The position numbers and the translations under genes are program-made. From Paenibacillus sp. FSL H7-0737 (GTDB lineage Bacteria > Bacillota > Bacilli > Paenibacillales > Paenibacillaceae): a DNA stretch of 64,000 bases. Below the pieces are notes generated by a model that ran no database searches, was not told the DNA's origin, and saw only the letters and a list, made by a program, of their open reading frames with translations. The DNA is taken from assembly GCF_000758545.1 (NCBI RefSeq), contig NZ_CP009279.1:868001-932000 (forward strand), written 5' to 3'. Below are positions 16,066-24,090 of the stretch, one piece after another (positions within the stretch are counted from its first letter, which is position 1; every line of letters begins with the position of its first letter).

Positions 16066-17973
16066 ATGCGGATAGGTCACAACACCACATCTTTAAATAG
16101 TTTGAACAGATTAAATAAAAATAATAAATCTATTACAAGTTCACTAGAGAGACTATCATCTGGACTTCGTATAAATATAGCAGCAGATGATGCTGCGGGA
16201 TTAGCGATTTCGGAGAAAATGAGGGCACAGATTCGTGGGTTAGCTCAGGCGGAGAGGAATACACAGGATGGTATTTCACTGATTCAGACCATGGAGAGTG
16301 GACTAGGAACTATACAAGATCCTAATCTGCTAAGATTGCGGGAGCTTGTATTACAAGCTTCAAATGATACATTAACAAATTTTGATCGAACATTGATTCA
16401 AAAAGAAGTTGAGCAGATAAAGCTTGGGATAAATGATATTGCTAATAACACTCAATTTAATGGGATTTATTTATTGAATAATGACCTCGAAGTAAACACG
16501 AATATTACCCCAGTACAGGGCAATATAAGTACGAATTGGACAGCTAACATACCTGCCAGAGATTTATCTAAGACTTCGGATGGAGGTTACGTCGGTATAA
16601 GAATTCCCGGTAATAATCCTTTCAAATTAGATAGTATGGGTAATCTGATTTGGTCACAAGCAATTTCTAAGATCGATGTGTATAGTATCAAAGAATCTAG
16701 TGACGGTGGTTATATTTTATTAGGAAATGATTTCTCAGCAGGGGCACTTTCCGATCAAAAGATAAATATAATTAAATGGGATGGGAATTTGAATGAGCAG
16801 TGGAGAGCAGGAGTATCTGGCGTCTACTCCATTATGGGGAATGAAGTAATTGAGACTAGTGACGGTTCCTTTATTGTGGCAGGGACGGGTTCCGGTATTC
16901 AAAATTGGGATGGTCTTGTGGCTAAATTTAATAGTAGTGGTGTGCAACAATCCACCTCTATAGTTGGTTCTTCACAATCCAATCCTGTTGGCTATGGAAG
17001 CGAAGAATTTAACTCTATTATTGAAACTGCCGACGGCGGTTATTTGGCTATTGGTTCATCAAGTCTCAAACTAAATGGTTCTTATACCGATAAGTCAAGC
17101 TGGGTTGTGAAATATGATAGTAACTTAAACCCGTTATGGGACACACGTGTCGGGGCTGCTGGGGATGATGAAGGTTACCGCGCCATCGCAACCAGTGATG
17201 GAGGGGCCATAATTGTTGGTTCCTATAACGACTCTACTAAAACTAGTGGATTAATCTATAAACTAGACAGTAGTGGAAACGTATTGTGGGAGAAGAATAT
17301 CTCAAATGAAACTTCCAACTCCAGTCAACTGACTAGCATTACAGAAATGAAAGATGGGAATTACATCGTTGGAGGAATAGTAGATAATAATTATCGTCTT
17401 TCCATTTTTGATCCACAGGGAAATGAATTGGCTAATGTTAATCTAAATGGTGGGGGCTCTACGGATAGATTAAATAACATTATTAGTAATGATGACGGAA
17501 GTTATACTTTTTCGACTACAACTGGGATAACAAATTTCAATGTATCTTACGGATCAAACCCTAGTACCACATATGATTACAAAACAGTAAAACTTCAGGT
17601 GGGAGCAAACTCTGGGGATAACTTCGCTGTTAAATTAACAGATGCTAGAACTACTGCTCTGGGAATTGCGGATATAGATCTTTCAACTAGACAAGGTGCC
17701 GAATTAGCGATTTCGAAAATAGACAAAGCTATAAATACCGTTTCATCCAAGCGTTCAATGTACGGCGCGTATCAAAATGCATTAGAACATATCCATAATA
17801 ACCTAACCAATTACGAAGTAAACTTAACAGCAGCTGAATCACGAATAAGAGACGGGGATATGGCAAAAGAAATGATGAACCTTACCAAGTACAATATCTT
17901 ATCTCAAGCATCTCAAGCCATGTTGGCTCAGGCCAATCAACAGCCTCAAGGCGTATTACAGTTGTTAAAGTAA
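16066..17973 (+). CDS. Flagellin with a seven-repeat propeller-like insertion
   Basis: ATG 16066 has AAAGGTGA upstream. The 635-residue protein has complete flagellin ends: residues 1-142 (RIGHNTTSLNSLNRLNKNN, then LERLSSGLRINIAADDAAGL) and about 508-635 (ALGIADIDLSTRQGAELAI ... ending SQAMLAQANQQPQGVLQLL). These form the D0/D1 filament core. Between them, about 365 residues replace the usual D2/D3 region. This insert holds seven copies of an SDGGY-like motif near residues 171, 212, 265, 322, 377, 429 and 476, each followed by a hydrophobic strand and then a W/K..D..GN segment, so it reads as a seven-bladed beta propeller. It stands alone, outside a flagellar operon, under its own sigma-D promoter. 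Function of the insert is unknown; glycan binding or filament decoration are possible. Confidence 0.85.
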   Translation: MRIGHNTTSLNSLNRLNKNNKSITSSLERLSSGLRINIAADDAAGLAISEKMRAQIRGLAQAERNTQDGISLIQTMESGLGTIQDPNLLRLRELVLQASNDTLTNFDRTLIQKEVEQIKLGINDIANNTQFNGIYLLNNDLEVNTNITPVQGNISTNWTANIPARDLSKTSDGGYVGIRIPGNNPFKLDSMGNLIWSQAISKIDVYSIKESSDGGYILLGNDFSAGALSDQKINIIKWDGNLNEQWRAGVSGVYSIMGNEVIETSDGSFIVAGTGSGIQNWDGLVAKFNSSGVQQSTSIVGSSQSNPVGYGSEEFNSIIETADGGYLAIGSSSLKLNGSYTDKSSWVVKYDSNLNPLWDTRVGAAGDDEGYRAIATSDGGAIIVGSYNDSTKTSGLIYKLDSSGNVLWEKNISNETSNSSQLTSITEMKDGNYIVGGIVDNNYRLSIFDPQGNELANVNLNGGGSTDRLNNIISNDDGSYTFSTTTGITNFNVSYGSNPSTTYDYKTVKLQVGANSGDNFAVKLTDARTTALGIADIDLSTRQGAELAISKIDKAINTVSSKRSMYGAYQNALEHIHNNLTNYEVNLTAAESRIRDGDMAKEMMNLTKYNILSQASQAMLAQANQQPQGVLQLLK

Positions 17974-17990
17974 AAATGTTTAATAGAGTC

Positions 17991-18017
17991 TATGCCATTT
18001 AGGGCATGGGCTTTTTT
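17991..18017 (+). terminator. Rho-independent terminator of the flagellin gene
   Basis: ATGCC (17992-17996) pairs with GGCAT (18003-18007), with GGGC and TTTTTT after it. Confidence 0.65.
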
Positions 18018-18079
18018 AAAATTTGTTGTTATTTGTTTATCAGTCCTATTAGATAACTCTAGAAAAGGAATAGAAATGA

Positions 18080-18108
18080 TTTACAAAAAAATACACAAAG
18101 ACTATTAT
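18080..18108 (+). promoter_or_regulatory. Sigma-A promoter for the mannosyltransferase gene
   Basis: TTTACA (18080-18085), a 17-base spacer and TATTAT (18103-18108) lie 68 bases before the start codon. Confidence 0.6.
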
Positions 18109-18175
18109 ATTTCTATAGGTAATTATATCCTTTTTTTCCTAAACAATTGTTCGGACTAAATAACTGGAGGATCAA

Positions 18176-19549
18176 ATGAAAAAGCACGACAAAATCATTT
18201 CCTTCATCTTCATACTTGTTATGATGGTGACGGCTATTTACTGGGCCATTTCGACTCAGAGCTGGACCATGCTGGGCACCCTCGCTTCTGTGGTCTGTTT
18301 CGGGCTTTTTGCGCTATTGGGGCTCCGTACTATACCTGTATTGACGGATTTTGTTTTGACGAATCCAGCACCTGAAGTGACTTGGAAGAGTAAGGAGCAG
18401 GATAGAAGACAGGCTTGGCTTTATATTATTGGATGGATATTGGCGAGTCGTATCCTGCTTATGCTCATCGGGTATTCATTTTTGATCATACAGAATGGCT
18501 ATTCAGGTGGTCTGCTTAGCAAAATGGCAGAGACTTGGCATATCTCTGGAATCGATGCTTCTAGTTATTTGGGCATTGCTGAGAATGGATACGTGACCGA
18601 GGGTGATGCGAGATTCCATATCGTGTTCTTTCCCTTTTTTCCAAATTTAATAAGAGTGGTTCAGGCATTCGTAGGGAATTATCTCGTTTCTGGATTCATC
18701 GTTTCAAATATCACTTCAATTGTCGCAGCCCTGGTCGCTTATGAGCTTGCTGCACTAGACATGCATCGAAAGAATGCCATGCGGGTCGTGAAATACATTT
18801 TCATATTCCCTGCCGCGTTCTTTTTCTTCATTCCGATGACCGAGGCTCTATTTCTGGCATTATCTTTGATGTGTTTATATTTTGTGAGAAAAAAGGAATG
18901 GCTGATCGGATGCTTATGCGGTGCACTTGCAGCTTATACACGTTCTCCCGGAGTGCTTCTGATTGTACCGGTTGCGATTGAATTTGGACGGGATCTGATG
19001 GGCAACTATAAGCTATTAAGTAAAAAAGTCTTTATACATAGAATCATCAGCGCTGTATGTTTTCTCGCTATCATATCAACGGGCTTGCTGGCCTATCTGT
19101 TTATTAATTATCACGTGACGGGAAATGCGTTTCAGTTCAGTATTTACCAGAGAGAGCATTGGTCTCAGCGGTTTTATCTCTTTTTTGATACGGTAAGATA
19201 TCAGATGGAATACGCTGTGGGCACCTTTAAGAGTGGAGATAGCCGTTCTTTTCTCGGCTTATGGCTGCCTAACTTAATCGCTATATTCTCAGCACTAATT
19301 ATCATGTTCATGGGTGCAAAAAAGATACGACCTTCATACACCGCCTATTTCATCGTGTATTTTGCGTTCGTAGTGGGAGCTACCTGGCTGCTGTCAGCCC
19401 CGCGGTATTTGCTTGTTGCATTTCCACTAGCTTTTGCTGCTGTCGCGATCACTGAAGAGAAATCAAAGGATGCTATCATTACTGTAGTTTCTGTTGCGGG
19501 GAGTCTTTTGTATTTAGCGATGTTTGTGGCAGGATATCCAGTGTATTGA
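18176..19549 (+). CDS. PIG-V/Gpi18-like membrane mannosyltransferase
   Basis: The 457-residue membrane protein has about ten or eleven hydrophobic segments. An external loop after the third segment carries ISGIDASSYLGIAENGY followed by HIVFFPFFPNL, the D..Y..IA..GY and FFP.(Y/F)P pattern of GPI mannosyltransferase 2-like (PIG-V, COG5542) and related GT-C enzymes. These transfer a sugar from a polyprenyl-phosphate donor on the outer face of the membrane. In Gram-positives the acceptor is usually unknown. The ATG at 18176 has CTGGAGG upstream. The gene appears monocistronic. Its place directly after the flagellin gene invites the idea of flagellin or surface-protein glycosylation, but nothing in the sequence proves it. 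Confidence 0.75.
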   Translation: MKKHDKIISFIFILVMMVTAIYWAISTQSWTMLGTLASVVCFGLFALLGLRTIPVLTDFVLTNPAPEVTWKSKEQDRRQAWLYIIGWILASRILLMLIGYSFLIIQNGYSGGLLSKMAETWHISGIDASSYLGIAENGYVTEGDARFHIVFFPFFPNLIRVVQAFVGNYLVSGFIVSNITSIVAALVAYELAALDMHRKNAMRVVKYIFIFPAAFFFFIPMTEALFLALSLMCLYFVRKKEWLIGCLCGALAAYTRSPGVLLIVPVAIEFGRDLMGNYKLLSKKVFIHRIISAVCFLAIISTGLLAYLFINYHVTGNAFQFSIYQREHWSQRFYLFFDTVRYQMEYAVGTFKSGDSRSFLGLWLPNLIAIFSALIIMFMGAKKIRPSYTAYFIVYFAFVVGATWLLSAPRYLLVAFPLAFAAVAITEEKSKDAIITVVSVAGSLLYLAMFVAGYPVY

Positions 19550-19587
19550 GGACCCTTTCATTTTTTTATATTTTAAGCTAAAATGAT

Positions 19588-19601
19588 TGAAACTGGTTTC
19601 A
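19588..19601. promoter_or_regulatory. LacI-type operator (autoregulation)
   Basis: TGAAACTGGTTTCA is a 6-2-6 inverted repeat 31 bases before the LacI start. It has the form of LacI-family operators and resembles the sites upstream of 20944. Confidence 0.65.
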
Positions 19602-19632
19602 AAAACTGTCCCTATCTGGAGTGAGTGTAGAA

Positions 19633-20625
19633 ATGGCAAATATTTTAGATGTGGCGCGTTTAGCAGGAGTGTCTAAGACGACCGTATCCCGAGTAATAAA
19701 TAACTATCCTCATATTTCAGCAGATAAAAGAGAATTGGTATTAAAAGCAATGGAAGAGCTTGAATATACCCCGAATCTCTCGGCAAGAAGATTAAGAGGA
19801 CAAGTGACAACAACGATAGCTGTCGTAGTTCCTAGAATTGTGAATCCTTTTTTCTCCTATTTAGTTGATTCCATAGAGAAGGTTGGTTACAAAAACGGCT
19901 ACCAAACCTTGATCTGTCAGACTAATGAGGATAAGGAGAGAGAATTAACCTATTTAAATTTGTTGAAGACCAAACAAGCGGACGGCATCATCATGGCATC
20001 CATTGAGAATGATTGGAAAGTCATTGAACCGTATACTGAATTTGGGCCTATTGTGTTATGTAATGAATATGTGAGTAATGCAAAAATTCCGATGATTCGG
20101 CTGGATCAATTTAAAGGTACATACTTAGGAATCAAGCACCTCATTGAAAGAGGTCACCGTAAAATTGCTTACTGTACGGGAGGTCTGTTTACCGAGGCCG
20201 GGAAAGATAAAGACCGTAACCTAGGTTATCAAAAAGCATTGGAAGAGGCCGGGATTCAAGTGAATCCTAACTGGATTTTGGTCAACCAGCATACCATTGA
20301 AGATGGGAAAAAAGTAATGAAACTCTTGCTTGAAATGAAGGATCGTCCAACCGCTGTGTTTACAGGCAGTGATGAAATTGCTGGTGGTTTGATGATGGCT
20401 GCGAAAAAGGAAGGGTTAAGTATCCCACGAGATCTGGCGATCATTGGTTTCGATGACCAGCCCCTCGCTGAAATGTTGGATCCCGCATTAACGACTATAC
20501 GGCAGCCTATAGAGCAGATGGGGCGTAAAGCAGGGGAAGTTCTTATGGAGATGCTGGATGATTTCAATGTAGAGCCAGTTACTTATGAGCTTCCGGTAGA
20601 ACTGGTAGTTCGAGAATCTACTTAA
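19633..20625 (+). CDS. LacI family regulator of the alpha-glucoside operon
   Basis: I start at ATG 19633 with TGGAGTGA eight bases before; a GTG at 19621 overlaps that site. The 330-residue protein has the LacI helix-turn-helix and hinge (ILDVARLAGVSKTTVSRVIN; hinge helix near LSARRLRG) and a periplasmic-binding-like sugar domain (about 60-330). It is followed by a binding-protein gene cluster for sugar uptake whose promoter region carries several matching inverted repeats, so it likely represses that operon and itself, like MsmR-type regulators, and is released by an imported glucoside. A terminator separates it from the operon. Confidence 0.9.
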   Translation: MANILDVARLAGVSKTTVSRVINNYPHISADKRELVLKAMEELEYTPNLSARRLRGQVTTTIAVVVPRIVNPFFSYLVDSIEKVGYKNGYQTLICQTNEDKERELTYLNLLKTKQADGIIMASIENDWKVIEPYTEFGPIVLCNEYVSNAKIPMIRLDQFKGTYLGIKHLIERGHRKIAYCTGGLFTEAGKDKDRNLGYQKALEEAGIQVNPNWILVNQHTIEDGKKVMKLLLEMKDRPTAVFTGSDEIAGGLMMAAKKEGLSIPRDLAIIGFDDQPLAEMLDPALTTIRQPIEQMGRKAGEVLMEMLDDFNVEPVTYELPVELVVREST

Positions 20626-20632
20626 CACTGAT

Positions 20633-20664
20633 AAGCGAATTTGCAATGCAGACTCGCTTTTTTA
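20633..20664 (+). terminator. Terminator after the LacI regulator gene
   Basis: AAGCGA (20633-20638) pairs with TCGCTT (20654-20659), with an inner TGCA/TGCA, followed by a T-rich stretch. Confidence 0.6.
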
Positions 20665-20676
20665 TTTCTCTTTATT

Positions 20677-20688
20677 GGTATCGATACC
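20677..20688. promoter_or_regulatory. Perfect palindrome GGTATCGATACC
   Basis: A 12-base perfect palindrome lies about 100 bases upstream of the sugar operon promoter. Its CGATACC half recurs in the operator overlapping the -35 box, so it is probably a distal site for the same LacI regulator (DNA looping). The rest of 20626-20943 shows only promoter and operator sequences. Confidence 0.55.
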
Positions 20689-20774
20689 ACGTCTAAGGGG
20701 TAAATAATTAACTGGAATTACCTTGTTTATCAGTAGTTTTTCCGAATAATTTATAAACTTAGCTTTAAATTGTA

Positions 20775-20803
20775 TTGAAACCGATACCAAGTGATGTTAC
20801 AAT
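20775..20803 (+). promoter_or_regulatory. Sigma-A promoter with overlapping LacI/CcpA operator
   Basis: TTGAAA (20775-20780), a 17-base spacer and TACAAT (20798-20803) form a strong promoter. The -35 box is part of TTGAAACCGATACCAA (20775-20790), which has LacI-operator form and also fits the cre pattern WTGNAANCGNWNNCWW. Binding there would block RNA polymerase. Confidence 0.75.
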
Positions 20804-20865
20804 ACAGGCAAGAAAGCTTTCTAGTATATAAGCCAGTTGAATTTATGAAGAATTTTTTTAACTAA

Positions 20866-20879
20866 TGAAAACGGTATCA
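20866..20879. promoter_or_regulatory. cre site (CcpA) or second LacI operator
   Basis: TGAAAACGGTATCA fits the Bacillus cre consensus TGWAANCGNTNWCA at every position. It lies about 55-60 bases downstream of the expected transcription start, where CcpA acts as a roadblock. Confidence 0.7.
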
Positions 20880-20943
20880 ATCTGATGTTCAGACTTTTAT
20901 AGGGGTCTAGCATATAAAAAAGCACAAAATGGAGGGGTTTTGT

Positions 20944-22239
20944 TTGAAAAAGATATCTGTTTTATTATTTGTTCTTTTGCTTGCTGTTTCATTGACAGCT
21001 TGTGGTGGATCCAACGGAGCGGGGTCCAGTCCGGCAGCGAACTCGAAGGATGAGCAAGTCAGCATAATTATTACGAACGGTAAAGGTGAAATCGCTTCCC
21101 AATGGGAACAGGCGGCTAAAGATTTCATGGCAGCGAATCCAAATATCAAGGTTGAGGCTGTCTCAGGAGCTGTTGGTGATACCGTTAATTTGCTGGATAA
21201 ACTTACGGCATCCGGTAAAACGGTAACTATGGCGATGATGTCCCCCGACTCCATTGTGAACAAATATAAAGATTTCGGTATAGATCTTTCAGGTGAGAAG
21301 TGGAATGAAGAAACGGTTTACGGCGTTAAAGACGCAGAGGGAAAAATTGCCGGTTTTCCATTTTCAATAGAAGGCTTCGGTCTCGTATACAACAAGAGTG
21401 TACTTGATAAGGCTGTTGGCGGTACCTTCGATCCGCACACTATCAATACTCGTGACAAACTAAAAGAATTATTAGATCAAATTAAAGCATCCGGGGTGAA
21501 ATATCCGGTTGCCTATCAAACTGAAAACTGGTCCGTAGCGAACCATTACAGTACACAGTTTGTGAATCAGGCAGAAGATCCGAACACGATTGTAGAGCAA
21601 CTAAAAGCCGGAACATTTGATTTAGCTAGTAATGATGTTTGGAATGGTTACTACGATACGATGGATCTGCTGGTATCCAAAGAATACAACAAATACGGTG
21701 AACGTCCACTGGGCAAGTACTATGACGATGCGCATGTAAGTGTGGGTAAAGGGGAGTCAGCTATCCTGTTTAACGGGAACTGGGCTTATGATTCATTGCA
21801 GGCGGTTAGTGGAGAATCCTTCGGATTTATACCTGTCCCAGTGGATAACAATCCAGACAATCCGCTGAACAATAAGATTGCTGCAGGTCCAACTAATATT
21901 CTGGTGATTAATAAAGCGGCAACCCCGGCTGAGCAAGAAGCAGCTAAGAAGTTCCTGAACTGGCTCGTTTATGATGAAAAAGGTCAAGATTTTCTGGTGA
22001 ACCAGTCGCAAGTCGTCTCGGCCTTTAAGAACAACTCTTTGAAAGTGAACAATCCACTCGGATCAGCGATTGCGGATGCTGTGGTAGCCGGCAATACGAT
22101 GCCGTTCAGCTCAAACTATGTGAAGGTCGAGGATTGGGGCAACATTCTTGCACCGGATATTCAGAAATATATCGCCCAAAAAGAATCCCGTGCTGATCTT
22201 GCCAAAGCTATTGAAACCTATTACAAAAGCCAAAAGTAA
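20944..22239 (+). CDS. Sugar ABC transporter solute-binding lipoprotein (MsmE-like)
   Basis: The TTG at 20944 lies five bases after GGAGGGGT; the ATG at 20929 overlaps that site, so TTG is the better start. The 431-residue protein begins with a lipoprotein signal peptide and the lipobox LTAC (Cys at residue 20), followed by a Gly/Ser linker and a family 1 solute-binding domain. It should capture an alpha-glucoside outside the membrane for the two permeases that follow. The operon content (GH13 glucosidase, sucrose phosphorylase) matches the Streptococcus msm system, so sucrose, isomalto-oligosaccharides or similar sugars are candidates. No ATPase gene is present. Confidence 0.9.
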   Translation: MKKISVLLFVLLLAVSLTACGGSNGAGSSPAANSKDEQVSIIITNGKGEIASQWEQAAKDFMAANPNIKVEAVSGAVGDTVNLLDKLTASGKTVTMAMMSPDSIVNKYKDFGIDLSGEKWNEETVYGVKDAEGKIAGFPFSIEGFGLVYNKSVLDKAVGGTFDPHTINTRDKLKELLDQIKASGVKYPVAYQTENWSVANHYSTQFVNQAEDPNTIVEQLKAGTFDLASNDVWNGYYDTMDLLVSKEYNKYGERPLGKYYDDAHVSVGKGESAILFNGNWAYDSLQAVSGESFGFIPVPVDNNPDNPLNNKIAAGPTNILVINKAATPAEQEAAKKFLNWLVYDEKGQDFLVNQSQVVSAFKNNSLKVNNPLGSAIADAVVAGNTMPFSSNYVKVEDWGNILAPDIQKYIAQKESRADLAKAIETYYKSQK

Positions 22240-22253
22240 TTAATCATTTGCTG

Positions 22254-22307
22254 AATTGCGGGAAACGGGTTGGGGTGACTCTCACCTGTTTCCTCCTTAA
22301 AGCAATT
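22254..22307 (+). other. Intercistronic stem-loop between binding protein and permease genes
   Basis: AATTGC (22254-22259) pairs with GCAATT (22302-22307), and inside GGAAAC pairs with GTTTCC and GGTGA with TCACC around a CTC loop. There is no T run, so it is more likely an mRNA processing or stabilising element that keeps binding-protein mRNA high than a full terminator. Confidence 0.6.
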
Positions 22308-22324
22308 AGGGGTGTGCTAAACGT

Positions 22325-23209
22325 ATGATATCAGAAAAACGTCTGATCAAACGAATGGGCAACCAGTTATTTTTCACCGGTCCCACGATCATTTTCTTTA
22401 CGATTGCCGTGCTGATTCCTTTTGCATATGGATTATATCTGACCTTTACCAATATGACCTCTCCATTAAATCCAATAGAGTTCTCAGGTTTAGCTAACTA
22501 TAAGACAGCATTTACGGACTCCAAGTTTTGGGATTCTCTTTTGTTGACCGTTAAGTTTGTCGTGACAACTGTTATTATCATCAATATTCTCGGTTTTATA
22601 TTGGCTTATTTAGTGACTTCCGGAGTGAAGATGCAAAATTTCTTTCGAACCTCCCTGTTCACACCGAATTTGATTGGTGGCTTGATTCTAGGTTACATCT
22701 GGCAGTTTATATTCGTACAAACCATGCCTTCTATTGGTGAGAAGTTCGGGATAGAATGGCTGCGTTTAGGGTGGCTAGGGGATGAACATTTAGCTTTCTG
22801 GGCCATTGTTATTGTGTCGATCTGGCAATCAGCGGGCTATATGATGATCATTTTTGTCGCTGGCTTAGTCAATGTGCCAAAAGATGTAGTGGAAGCAGCC
22901 ACGATTGATGGTGCCAATGGATGGCAACGGTTGAGAAAGGTTACTTTGCCGCTGATGGTTCCTTCCTTTGTAGTGACCATCTTTTTAACTCTGAAGAATG
23001 CCTTTATGGTTTACGACGTTAACTATTCTCTAACGGCAGGCGGACCATATGATAGTACAACCATGGTATCGATGCATGTGGTAAAAAAGGCCTTTGTCGA
23101 AAATAATTATGGCGTTGGCCAAGCGGAAGCCTTTGTATTGTTTGCTATCGTTGCAGTTGTTACCGGCCTGCAGGTTTATTTCAGTAAGAAATTGGAGGTT
23201 GCTGCATGA
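22325..23209 (+). CDS. Sugar ABC transporter permease 1 (MsmF-like)
   Basis: The 294-residue protein has six membrane segments and a MalF/UgpA-type core. The EAA loop that docks the ATPase is at about residues 187-206 (VVEAATIDGANGWQRLRKVT, then LPLM). It forms a heterodimer channel with the next protein. AGGGGTG precedes the ATG. Its 3' end overlaps the next gene by four bases (ATGA), indicating coupled translation. The ATPase is expected to be a shared MsmX-type subunit encoded elsewhere. Confidence 0.9.
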   Translation: MISEKRLIKRMGNQLFFTGPTIIFFTIAVLIPFAYGLYLTFTNMTSPLNPIEFSGLANYKTAFTDSKFWDSLLLTVKFVVTTVIIINILGFILAYLVTSGVKMQNFFRTSLFTPNLIGGLILGYIWQFIFVQTMPSIGEKFGIEWLRLGWLGDEHLAFWAIVIVSIWQSAGYMMIIFVAGLVNVPKDVVEAATIDGANGWQRLRKVTLPLMVPSFVVTIFLTLKNAFMVYDVNYSLTAGGPYDSTTMVSMHVVKKAFVENNYGVGQAEAFVLFAIVAVVTGLQVYFSKKLEVAA

Positions 23210-24045
23210 TGAGTGCTAGACGAAAAACTTCCGTGATTCTGACGTATTTATTTTTAATTGTGTTTTTCATTATTTTTGTTTTTCCATTCTTCCTTATGAT
23301 CGTCAATTCCTTCAAGAGTAATGGTCAAATTCTCGAAAGCCCTTTTTCACTGCCGAGCAGCTTAAACTTTGGGCATTTTGCTGAAGTCATTGATAAAATG
23401 AATTTTTTTGTCTCGTTTAGAAATACAGTCGTAGTCACCTTTTTCAGTGTCCTATTCATTGGTGTTTTTGCAGCAATGACCGCCTATTACATGGTGAGAC
23501 ATTCGACTAAATTCAATAATGGTTTCTTCGCACTAATGGTGGCTTCCATGATTATTCCGTTTCAGTCCATTATGATTCCTCTGATTTATATCTACGGGGC
23601 AAAACTTCACTGGATCGATGCAGCGCCTATTCCATTATTGATTATTCTTTACATCGGCTTCGGAAGTGCGTTATCGGTATTTATGTACCATGGTTTTGTG
23701 AAGTCGATTCCTTATGAATTGGAAGAGGCGTCACTGCTCGATGGATGTAATCGTAGACAGACTTTCTTTAAGATTGTACTGCCTATGTTGGCTCCAACAT
23801 CAGTGACAATTGCGATTCTGAATGTGTTATGGATTTGGAATGATTATCTGCTACCTTCATTGGTGCTGACTCAGGATAACCATTTTACTATGCCTATTAA
23901 GATGAAGGTGTTTAACGGAACGTATATGAATAACTGGGAGCTGTTGATACCAGCACTTCTGTTAACGATCCTGCCGATTCTTATTGCTTATTTGTTTGGT
24001 CAACGTTACATCATCAGAGGCGTCAGCCAAGGCGCTATTAAATAA
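23206..24045 (+). CDS. Sugar ABC transporter permease 2 (MsmG-like)
   Basis: The 279-residue protein is a MalG-type permease with six membrane segments and the EAA loop ELEEASLLDGCNRRQTFFKI followed by VLPML at about residues 174-198. It pairs with the MsmF-like protein to form the translocation pore. Two ATG codons (23206 and 23209) overlap the end of the preceding gene; either could be used. The GH13 gene begins 45 bases later. Confidence 0.9.
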   Translation: MMSARRKTSVILTYLFLIVFFIIFVFPFFLMIVNSFKSNGQILESPFSLPSSLNFGHFAEVIDKMNFFVSFRNTVVVTFFSVLFIGVFAAMTAYYMVRHSTKFNNGFFALMVASMIIPFQSIMIPLIYIYGAKLHWIDAAPIPLLIILYIGFGSALSVFMYHGFVKSIPYELEEASLLDGCNRRQTFFKIVLPMLAPTSVTIAILNVLWIWNDYLLPSLVLTQDNHFTMPIKMKVFNGTYMNNWELLIPALLLTILPILIAYLFGQRYIIRGVSQGAIK

Positions 24046-24090
24046 GATAAAGAAAGCCCTAAACTCGGGTGCTGGAGGAAGTGTGGAGTT

